Positions 38,385-45,113 of a stretch of 64,000 nucleotides of DNA are shown here, one piece after another. A program made the translations under genes and the position numbers. This stretch comes from Gordonia sp. PP30. GTDB lineage: Bacteria; Actinomycetota; Actinomycetes; Mycobacteriales; Mycobacteriaceae. How positions within the stretch are numbered: the first letter of the stretch is position 1; each line of letters opens with the position of its first letter. The notes under the pieces are model-generated. The model did no database searches and was not told the DNA's origin. It saw only the letters and a list, made by a program, of their open reading frames with translations. The DNA lies in the NCBI RefSeq assembly GCF_023100845.1, contig NZ_CP095864.1:1798001-1862000 (forward strand), read 5' to 3'.

Positions 38385-38534
38385 CTAATCGTCGGGTCCA
38401 TGCTCGGACGCACGTCCGGTCTGGGAGGACACGTTCGACGCGGTGGTGCCGCCCATTGTGACCTCGAAGATCTCGCGTCGGTCGTAGAGGTACGGCCGGT
38501 CGATGACTGCAGTCGCAGCCTGAGTAGTGGTCAT
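38385..38534 (-). CDS. Graspetide precursor peptide candidate
   Basis: A 49-aa peptide, start ATG 38534 with GAGGAG 5 nt upstream. The leader-like part contains IDRPYLYDRREIFEV, where PYLYDxRxxxxV resembles the conserved YDxxxQ block of ATP-grasp-modified precursors. The C-terminal core (from about residue 26) is rich in Thr/Ser donors (TMGGTTASNVSSQTG) with acceptors in ASEHGPDD. No Cys or Lys occurs. Its position directly before the maturase is the main support; the cross-link pattern cannot be told from sequence. Confidence 0.7.
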   Translation of the reverse strand: MTTTQAATAVIDRPYLYDRREIFEVTMGGTTASNVSSQTGRASEHGPDD

Positions 38535-38583
38535 TGATACTCCTCGTGGGTACGGCGATCGTGGCGACCGCCAGATCATCGAA

Positions 38584-38599
38584 GCACACTCCGGTGTGC
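38584..38599. promoter_or_regulatory. Operator-like repeat, copy 1
   Basis: GCACACTCCGGTGTGC, perfect 6-bp arms with 4-nt centre, 50 bp upstream of the precursor ATG (minus strand). It matches the second copy at 38702-38717 in the pattern GCACA-N6-TGTGC, with identical GG at the right of the spacer. Confidence 0.55.
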
Positions 38600-38701
38600 G
38601 AAATGGATAATCGCATGTAGGCAATGGCCGTGGAGGATGCCGTGCGGGTATTCATCCAAACGGAGGATAGACACCGCGGGCCCCGACGCTAGTCTTGTAC
38701 T

Positions 38702-38717
38702 GCACATTATGGTGTGC
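38702..38717. promoter_or_regulatory. Operator-like repeat, copy 2
   Basis: GCACATTATGGTGTGC, same architecture as copy 1, 118 bp away and 89 bp upstream of the J-domain gene ATG. Placement near a possible -10 region suggests control of the chaperone operon. Confidence 0.55.
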
Positions 38718-38806
38718 GTCTAGCTCTCCGATGCCACCAGTGCGGATCGATCGACCTGGGCCGGCTGCCGGAGACGACTGAACTGAACGGGAGAACAAGC
38801 ACACCC

Positions 38807-39925
38807 ATGGTCGAAGTCGACTACTACGAGTTGCTCGGGGTCCAGCGCAATGCCGGCGAGGACGAGATCGAGAAGGCCTGCCGTCGAATGCAGAGCCAAT
38901 GGTCTAAGCGCTCCTCGTCGCCCGATATGGATGTCCGGCATGAGGCGGAGACCAAGATGGCGCGTCTCAAGGAGGCCCGGACCCATCTCCTGTCGGGTCC
39001 GGCGGCGCGCGCCGCCTACGACCAGGCGTTGGCCCAGGGCGGGGTGAAGCCGCAGGCGGCGGCCCCGCCGCCCCCGCCGACTCCCGGCGGGCAGGTCGAC
39101 TGGGTGGCCACGGCCCGTGCCGCGCTCGCCGCGAACGACTATCACGCCGCGGCCTACGCGGCGAAAGAGGCCACCACGCTGCTCGGCGGCAACGCCGAAT
39201 CGTGGAGTCTGCGGTCACGCGCCAACCTGGGTCTCGGACGGGTGCAGGACGCCCTTTTCGAGGCCCGGCATGCGGTCGAGATCGAGATGAACAATGCGAT
39301 GTACCACTTCAATCTCGGCAACGTCTACGAGCAGGTCAAGGACTGGATCAACGCGCTGAAGGAGTATCAGGTCGCGACGCAGATCGATCCGCGCAGCTTT
39401 GTGTACCCGCTCGCGCAGGGGTCGGTGCTGCAGCAGAACGGCCTGCTCGACGAGGCGATCGACATGTACCGGCGCGTCTTCGCGCAGCATCAGCAGGCGG
39501 CCCCCGTGCGCGACTACCTCGCCCGCGCCTTGCTGGAGAAGGCTGAGACCATCCCGCGGGTGCAGTCGCAGACGAGATACGTGATCACCCGTCCCGAGGA
39601 GATCGGGCCGATGACGGCGCTGGCGACCGAGGCGCTGCACCTGAGCAACGACCCCGACGTGCAGAAGTCCGCGCACGAGACGCTGATGTACCTGGGCACG
39701 CAGAACAACAAGGTATGGAGCCTGCCGACGATGGTCTCCGACGCGCCCTTCATCTGGCTGGGCGGCGTGGTCGGCGCCTTCATCCTCGGAATCCTCGTGA
39801 TGGGGGCGTCGGTCGGATTCGGCCTGATCCTCGTCTTCGGGTCCCTGGTGGCCGCGGGCTCCATCGCGGCCACCTCGCAGGTACCCCAATGGAAAGCGAA
39901 CCAGCGGAAGACCGGCTCGGTCTGA
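38807..39925 (+). CDS. Membrane-anchored J-domain/TPR protein with SPD motif
   Basis: A 372-aa protein. N-terminal J-like domain (about residues 4-75, DYYELLGVQ and AARAAYDQAL), where the Hsp70-stimulating HPD is replaced by SPD (SSSPDMDV). A Pro-rich linker leads to TPR-like helical pairs (about residues 100-270). Two membrane helices follow near the C-terminus (FIWLGGVVGAFILGILVM, then FGLILVFGSLVAAG), with a short basic tail. ATG 38807 is used; GTG 38714 is open upstream. It begins an operon with an Hsp70 and a GrpE-like gene, suggesting membrane recruitment of the chaperone. Confidence 0.8.
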   Translation: MVEVDYYELLGVQRNAGEDEIEKACRRMQSQWSKRSSSPDMDVRHEAETKMARLKEARTHLLSGPAARAAYDQALAQGGVKPQAAAPPPPPTPGGQVDWVATARAALAANDYHAAAYAAKEATTLLGGNAESWSLRSRANLGLGRVQDALFEARHAVEIEMNNAMYHFNLGNVYEQVKDWINALKEYQVATQIDPRSFVYPLAQGSVLQQNGLLDEAIDMYRRVFAQHQQAAPVRDYLARALLEKAETIPRVQSQTRYVITRPEEIGPMTALATEALHLSNDPDVQKSAHETLMYLGTQNNKVWSLPTMVSDAPFIWLGGVVGAFILGILVMGASVGFGLILVFGSLVAAGSIAATSQVPQWKANQRKTGSV

Positions 39926-39944
39926 AATGAAGAGAGGACACTGA

Positions 39945-41450
39945 ATGTCGAAGGTCATCGGAATCGACCTCGGTACCACCAACTCGGCGGTCGCCATCCT
40001 CGGCGACGACGGTCAGCCGGAGATCATCCGAAATGGGGACGGCAACAACACCACGCCGTCGGCGGTGCTCTTCGAAGACGGCGAGGTGGTGGTCGGACTG
40101 TCGGCGAAGCGAGCGCTCGTCGAGCAGCCCAACAACGTCGTCACGTACGTCAAGCGGCACATGGGCAACCCGAACTACGTGTTCATGCCGGATGGTTCGG
40201 ACGACCAGTACGGGGCCGAGGTGATCTCGTCGCTGATCCTGCGCTACCTGGTCGATTCGGCGTCGGAGGTGCTGGGAGAGAAGGTCACCGACGTGGTGAT
40301 CACGGTGCCCGCGTACTTCGGCGATGCCGAGCGGACGGCGACGCGGCAGGCCGGGGAGATCGCCGGTCTCAACGTGCTGCAGATGATCAACGAGCCGACC
40401 GCCGCCGCGCTGAGCTTCGGGATGTCGGGGAGCTTCAGTGGGAAGGTCCTGGTCTACGACCTGGGTGGCGGCACCTTCGATGTGACGCTGATGAACGTGG
40501 CGAACAACAACTTCACCGTCATCGGCACCGCGGGTGATCGCAACCTCGGCGGGTTCGACTTCGACAACGAGCTGATCAAGCTCGTTGTCGCGCGCTACAA
40601 GGAACTCGGCGGCACCATCGATCCGGACGACGACCGGCAGGCGGCGAACCTGCGCGACCAGGCGGAGACGGCGAAGATCAAGCTGTCCACGGCCGACAAG
40701 GCGAAGGTCCGTATCGGCACCACGTCGATCACCATCATGCGCGAGGAGTTCGACAGGGCGGTGGCGGACCTGGTGACCCGGACCCGGTACATCCTCGAGG
40801 ACGTCATGGAGCAGTCGGGCCTGAGCTACCGGGACGTCGACAAGCTGCTGCTGGTCGGCGGATCGACCAGGATGCGGATCATCCGGGGATCGGTCGAGCA
40901 GTGGACCGGCCTGACCGCGGACCTCAAGGTGCACCCGGACGAGGCTGTGGCCCTCGGTGCGGCGCTCGTCGCCGAACTCAAGAGCGCCGCCGAGTCCGGT
41001 GTGCCGCCCACGGTGAAGGCGAAGGTCACCGATGTGGTGGCACAGGGCCTCGGTGTCGCCGTGGTCGGCGACGGTGACTCGATGATCAACAGCCTGGTGG
41101 TCCATCCGAACACGGCGGTGCCCACGCGGGTCTCGGCGAGTTCGTTCAACACGGTCGGCGCCACTCGCGAGCTCAACTTCCAGGTGACCGAGGGCGACGA
41201 GAACGGCGTCGACCTCAAGTACGTGAAAATTCTCGGCGAGTCGTTGCTCACCCTCGACTACGAGTTGCCTGCCCGGGCGCCCCTGGAGGTGGTGTTCGTC
41301 CTCAACGAGGATCAGACCGTCGAGGCCGAGCTGCACGACGCGACGAACAACAAGCTGATCGGCAAGATGACCATCGAGCGGGCCGCCAACCTCACGAAGG
41401 AGCAGGTGCGGTCGCTCCGCGCGCAGAGCAAGGACCTGGTGGTCCAATGA
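39945..41450 (+). CDS. Hsp70-family chaperone lacking the helical lid
   Basis: A 501-aa DnaK paralogue. Nucleotide-binding domain (about residues 1-365) with IGIDLGTTNSAVAI, VYDLGGGTFDVTL and LLLVGGSTRMR, all canonical. A beta substrate-binding domain follows (to about 490), ending ERAANLTKEQ. The alpha-helical lid and EEVD-like tail of DnaK (about 610-640 aa) are absent. AGAGAGGA precedes ATG 39945. Specialised folding with the adjacent J-protein and GrpE-like factor is inferred from the operon. Confidence 0.88.
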   Translation: MSKVIGIDLGTTNSAVAILGDDGQPEIIRNGDGNNTTPSAVLFEDGEVVVGLSAKRALVEQPNNVVTYVKRHMGNPNYVFMPDGSDDQYGAEVISSLILRYLVDSASEVLGEKVTDVVITVPAYFGDAERTATRQAGEIAGLNVLQMINEPTAAALSFGMSGSFSGKVLVYDLGGGTFDVTLMNVANNNFTVIGTAGDRNLGGFDFDNELIKLVVARYKELGGTIDPDDDRQAANLRDQAETAKIKLSTADKAKVRIGTTSITIMREEFDRAVADLVTRTRYILEDVMEQSGLSYRDVDKLLLVGGSTRMRIIRGSVEQWTGLTADLKVHPDEAVALGAALVAELKSAAESGVPPTVKAKVTDVVAQGLGVAVVGDGDSMINSLVVHPNTAVPTRVSASSFNTVGATRELNFQVTEGDENGVDLKYVKILGESLLTLDYELPARAPLEVVFVLNEDQTVEAELHDATNNKLIGKMTIERAANLTKEQVRSLRAQSKDLVVQ

Positions 41451-42223
41451 CGGCGGACAGCGAATGGCCGGCGGCGGAGACGAGTGAGCCTGCGTCGGAG
41501 TTTCCGGACTACAGCGGCAAGATGACTGACGATCCGGACATGGACCCGGGCTACGCCGGGGCGGAGGCGCGAGGCCGGCACAGCGTGGACGCTGCATTCG
41601 ACGGACAGTCCGCTGACGGTGCGGGCCCGGGATACCCGTTCGAATACGGAGAGGAGGCGCCCGCTGACCTCGCCGAGACCGCTGACGCGGCGGGCGAGTC
41701 CATCTCGATGGCGGCGTTCACCGCTTTCGTGCAACAGATGGACGCTCGGTTCGGGGCGGTTCACGAGGCGCTGACCGCAACGGTGACCGGCCTTGAACAG
41801 AATCTCGAGCAGTCGCTCGCGGAGCTTCGCGCCCGCGAAGCGGCGGCCCGGGGGGAGGTCTCGCGCGATCTGCTCCGGCCGCTCGCGCAGCGTTTCGCGA
41901 TGCTCGTCGATCGGATCGAGCTGGCGATCGACCGGCGTGAGGAGGATCCCTGCGATCCGTGGCTGCTTTCGCAGACCGCCGTCGATGAGGCCCTGGAGAT
42001 CCTCGAGGAGTTCGGCATCGACGACATCGACGCCGAACCGGGAAGCGAGGTCGACCGGTCGCGCCACCGCGTCGTCAAGATGGGCAACGAGAAGGGCGAG
42101 GCCACCGATACATCGCGGATCGTGGAACGCCGCAGGCGCGGTCTGATGGTCGACGGGTATGTCGTTCGGCCGGCCGAGGTGGTAGCCGAGTGGGTGTCTG
42201 CGGACTCTGGTGACGAGGACTGA
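41447..42223 (+). CDS. GrpE-like nucleotide exchange factor
   Basis: A 258-aa protein starting at an ATGA overlap with the Hsp70 stop. An acidic disordered N-terminus (about 75 residues) is followed by a long coiled coil (FVQQMDARFGAVHEALTATVT onward), helices (SRDLLRPLAQRFAMLVDRIELA) and a small C-terminal domain ending GYVVRPAEVVAEWV, which recalls the beta domain of GrpE (VVRPAxV). GrpE exchanges ADP for ATP on Hsp70. The match is by architecture and tail motif. Confidence 0.7.
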   Translation: MTADSEWPAAETSEPASEFPDYSGKMTDDPDMDPGYAGAEARGRHSVDAAFDGQSADGAGPGYPFEYGEEAPADLAETADAAGESISMAAFTAFVQQMDARFGAVHEALTATVTGLEQNLEQSLAELRAREAAARGEVSRDLLRPLAQRFAMLVDRIELAIDRREEDPCDPWLLSQTAVDEALEILEEFGIDDIDAEPGSEVDRSRHRVVKMGNEKGEATDTSRIVERRRRGLMVDGYVVRPAEVVAEWVSADSGDED

Positions 42224-42225
42224 CC

Positions 42226-42627
42226 GTGACCATCAGTGACGCGGAGCTGCGGAAGATCACCGAGCGTGCGTCGCGATCGCTTCCTCGGGGAGTTCCCGCT
42301 CGAGCGGGCGGCGAATCTTACCGCGGAACAGGCTGCGGGGAGTCGCCGGTGAGGTGATCGATGACGGCTCAAACGAACGCACACACCTCGGTTTCGATCA
42401 AGATGGGGCTGCGTCTCTGGCATTCCGGAAATTCCCGAACGGCAATAGGGAATGCCGCTTGCCCGTGGCTGCCGAGATCTTGGAATATTGTCGTGTCCGT
42501 GATTGTCGCCGTAATTTTGAATTCCTGAATGAGCGGCGATTTCTGTTGAATCTTGGTATCGTCATATGCGAATAGCATCATGTTATTCATCGAAGAATGG
42601 TCGGGATTACCGAGAGGATTGTCAACA
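42226..42627 (+). other. Intergenic region with hsp70 relic
   Basis: About 400 bp after the GrpE-like gene. A 43-aa ORF starts at GTG 42226 (TISDAELRKITERASRSL) but is overlapped by an hsp70 C-terminal relic in another frame (42266-42352). The remaining 270 bp is AT-richer than any core gene here and shows no convincing CDS; it probably carries the promoter of the zinc-ribbon gene (42628). Confidence 0.45.
42266..42352 (+). pseudogene. Relic of an hsp70 3' end
   Basis: 28 codons ending TGA 42350-42352 read RFLGEFPLERAANLTAEQ near the end. The intact Hsp70 (41372 region) ends KLIGKMTIERAANLTKEQ, so this is the last part of another Hsp70 copy, cut off from its body. It suggests an ancient duplication or recombination in the island. 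Confidence 0.6.
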
Positions 42628-42768
42628 ATGGCTGAGACCGGCTCGTCTTCGCGAAGCGGAGACTACACGGAACCGCACAAATGTCGCAGCTGTGGCCGCG
42701 CGTTCTGGGCAAAGCGCTCATGGAACCGCACGACGGTGAACTGTCCCCACTGTGGGAGCGGCAACTAG
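42628..42768 (+). CDS. Zinc-ribbon mini-protein
   Basis: A 46-aa protein, start ATG 42628 with GAGAGGA 9 nt upstream. A disordered N-terminus is followed by a zinc ribbon made of CRSCGRAFW and NCPHCGSGN. Function unknown; such ribbons bind nucleic acid or mediate protein contacts. It belongs to the chaperone island. A strong hairpin follows, so it may be monocistronic. Confidence 0.6.
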   Translation: MAETGSSSRSGDYTEPHKCRSCGRAFWAKRSWNRTTVNCPHCGSGN

Positions 42769-42793
42769 CGATCTGGTTGCCCCGGCAATGGAT

Positions 42794-42828
42794 GGCGGTC
42801 GTGCGGAAGCGGATTTCGCACGACCGCC
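42794..42828. terminator. Hairpin after zinc-ribbon gene
   Basis: Inverted repeat GGCGGTCGTGCG / CGCACGACCGCC with 11-nt loop, 26 bp after the zinc-ribbon stop. Confidence 0.7.
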
Positions 42829-42869
42829 GTTCGCGGCAGTGGGCTAATCAACAAGTCGACAAGTAAGGG

Positions 42870-42885
42870 GTTGATCGCGATCAAC
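42870..42885. promoter_or_regulatory. Perfect 16-bp palindrome
   Basis: GTTGATCGCGATCAAC is a perfect palindrome 6 bp before the possible GTG start of a small membrane ORF. Operator-like; the binding protein is unknown. Confidence 0.4.
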
Positions 42886-42890
42886 ACTGC

Positions 42891-43070
42891 GTGGCAGATC
42901 TATTGCTTTCCCGGGCGCGTTATCGCACATCTTCGCTATCTGTTCCCCGGGCACAAACGGGAAACCTCTGGGCCACGGCCAGACGCAATGAGAGTCCGGT
43001 CGCCCACTTCATTTTTGCGACGTTCGTCTGGCTCCTCGTCGTCGTCCTCATTCTCGCGATGCTCGGCTGA
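42891..43070 (+). CDS. Possible one-helix membrane protein
   Basis: A 59-codon ORF, GTG 42891 to TGA 43068-43070. The basic N-terminal half (SRARYRTSSLSVPRAQTG) is followed by a strong C-terminal hydrophobic helix (HFIFATFVWLLVVVLILAML), a tail-anchor topology. It ends 15 bp before the original start of the decayed hsp70 (43086), so it could have been co-transcribed. No good ribosome binding site. Speculative. Confidence 0.35.
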   Translation: MADLLLSRARYRTSSLSVPRAQTGNLWATARRNESPVAHFIFATFVWLLVVVLILAMLG

Positions 43071-43098
43071 CGAGGACGCAGTGCCGTGTCGACAATCC

Positions 43099-44551
43099 GG
43101 CTCTTCGAGCTTGAGCGGGCAGTCCTGGTCGGGACTGTGCCGTGTCGTTGACGTGAAAGGCCCCTGACCTTCGTGATTCTGGATGTTGCGAAGCATTCAA
43201 GAAGCGAAGGAGCAGGGGCCGTGTCCGAGCTTACGTCGTTGTTGCTGGGTCTGGAAGGTGTGCAGGTCGTCGGGGTGGACATCCTCGCCGATCGCACTCG
43301 TGTCGTGGATGTCGTGACCGCCGATCCGCGGGCAGCGTGCTGCCCGGACTGCGGCCACAAGTCACGGTCGGTGAAAGACCGAGCGGTCACCACACCCCGC
43401 GATATCGGGTACGGCACCGATCCGATCGTGTTGCGGTGGAACAAGATCCGCTGGCGGTGCCGCAACCCCGAGTGCAAGCGCGCGTCGTTCACCGAGGCCA
43501 TCGAACAGATCCCGGCCCGCCGGCGCACCACCAGCAGGCTGCGCCGTCAGATCGGGTTGTCGGTCGGCGAGCACGCCCGGTCGGTGGCCGAGGTCGCCGC
43601 CGAACACAAGGTGTCGTGGCCGACCGCGCACACCGCGTTCTGCGAGGTCGCCGACGAGGTCCTCGACGCGCCTGAGCCGGTGCGGATGCTGGGGATCGAT
43701 GAGACCCGCCGAGGCCGGCCCCGCTGGAAACGCAGTTCAGATGGTCGCTGGTACCGGGTCGACCCGTGGGACACCGGCTTCGTCGACCTCGACGGCGTCC
43801 AGGGCCTGTTAGGACAGACCACCGGCCGCACCTCGGCCGCGGTCGCCGACTGGCTCAACGCCCAACCCGCGGCGTTCCGGGCTTCGATCACCCATGTGGC
43901 GATCGACCCGTGTGCCGCCTACGCCGCCGCGGTTGCCCAGGCATTGCCCGATGCGCAGGTGGTCGTCGATCACTTCCACCTGATCAAACTCGCCAATGAC
44001 ATGGTGACCGCGGTCCGTCGTCGAGTCACCTGGGAACGGCGCGGCCGCCGGGGCCGGGCAGTCGACCCGGAGTGGGCCAACCGTCGGCGCCTGCTCACCG
44101 CCCGCGAACGCCTCTCCGAGAAGAACTACAAGAAGATGTGGGATGCGTTGCGCGCCAACGATCCTGGGAACGAGGTCCTGGCCGCCTACATCGTGAAAGA
44201 GGAACTGCGTGTGCTGCTGGCGCTCGCCCGCTGCCAGCCCGACCGTCATCGGTTGCGCCATAAGCTGTACCGGTTCTACGACCTATGTGCCGAGGTGAAC
44301 ATGCCCGAGGTCACCAAGCTCGCCTCCACGATCGAGACCTGGTGGGCCGGAATCGCCGCGTTCCTCGACACCGGGATCACCAACGCGCGCACCGAAGGCT
44401 ACAACCGGCTCGTCAAACAGGTGAAACGCGCCGCGTGCGGGTTCCGGAACCTCGAAAACTCACGACGCCGGATACGCTTCCACTGCACCCGCAAACAGCG
44501 GGCCAGCATCCAGACTCACTGCTGAGATTGCCCGGATAAGCTCGAAGAGCC
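43099..44551 (+). mobile_element. ISL3-family insertion sequence, element 1
   Basis: A 1453-bp element with terminal inverted repeats starting GGCTCTTCGAGCTT (left 43099; right end complementary at 44538-44551). It is flanked by perfect 8-bp target duplications GACAATCC (43091-43098 and 44552-44559), the length typical for ISL3. One transposase ORF. It interrupts the hsp70 relic 13 bp after its start codon begins. Confidence 0.92.
43221..44525 (+). CDS. ISL3-family transposase
   Basis: A 434-aa transposase. N-terminal zinc-binding region (CCPDCGHKSRS and CRNPECKR), an HTH segment, then the DDE domain starting LGIDETRRGRPRW, second Asp in VAIDPCAAYAAAV, and VDHFHLIKLAN. The C-terminus has NARTEGYNRLVKQVKRAACGFRN with the likely Glu. 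GTG 43221 follows AAGGAGCAGGGGCC. It appears full-length and is potentially active. Confidence 0.92.
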   Translation: MSELTSLLLGLEGVQVVGVDILADRTRVVDVVTADPRAACCPDCGHKSRSVKDRAVTTPRDIGYGTDPIVLRWNKIRWRCRNPECKRASFTEAIEQIPARRRTTSRLRRQIGLSVGEHARSVAEVAAEHKVSWPTAHTAFCEVADEVLDAPEPVRMLGIDETRRGRPRWKRSSDGRWYRVDPWDTGFVDLDGVQGLLGQTTGRTSAAVADWLNAQPAAFRASITHVAIDPCAAYAAAVAQALPDAQVVVDHFHLIKLANDMVTAVRRRVTWERRGRRGRAVDPEWANRRRLLTARERLSEKNYKKMWDALRANDPGNEVLAAYIVKEELRVLLALARCQPDRHRLRHKLYRFYDLCAEVNMPEVTKLASTIETWWAGIAAFLDTGITNARTEGYNRLVKQVKRAACGFRNLENSRRRIRFHCTRKQRASIQTHC

Positions 44552-45113
44552 GACAATCCTCGGGATCGACCTGGGTGTACGTAGCGTGGTGATGGCTGTC
44601 GTCGGGGAGAACGGCCGGCCGGAGGTCGTCCGGAATCGTGACGGTTCGACGGCGACGCCGGCGGCGGCACTGTTCAAGGACGGCGAGATCCTGGTCGGAC
44701 TGGAGGCGAAGCGCGCCCTGGCCGTGCAGCCGGAGAACGTGGTGACCGAGGTGAAACGCCGCTTCGCCGATCCCGGGTTCGTCTTCGTCCGGAAACACTC
44801 CCACGATCGGTACGGCGCCGATCGGATCTGCGCGCAGATCCTGCGGGATCTTGCGTAATCGGTATCGGAGGCGCTGGGTGAGGCGATAGCCGGCATAGTG
44901 CTCACGGTGCCGGGAGATGCGCCCGAATCGCAGCGGGCGGCGATGCGGCGGGCCGCGCGAATGGCGGATCTGAAGGTGGTCCGGATGGTGACCGAGGCGA
45001 CGGTCATCGGCGCCGGCCTGACGGGCGGTTTCACCGGGACGGTACTCGTGTACGACCTCGGGAGTGGTTGCTTCGTCGCCACCGTGTTGCGTGTGACGCA
45101 CGACCGGATCACG

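Noticed and set aside
38714..38806. N-terminal extension of the J-protein with CHQCG from GTG 38714
   Set aside because: It overlaps the second operator repeat and lacks a ribosome binding site; a two-Cys motif alone does not make a zinc site.
42354..42590. Two overlapping 73-codon ORFs (plus and minus)
   Set aside because: AT-rich stretch, no ribosome binding site, no domain; the region is more likely promoter and degraded DNA.
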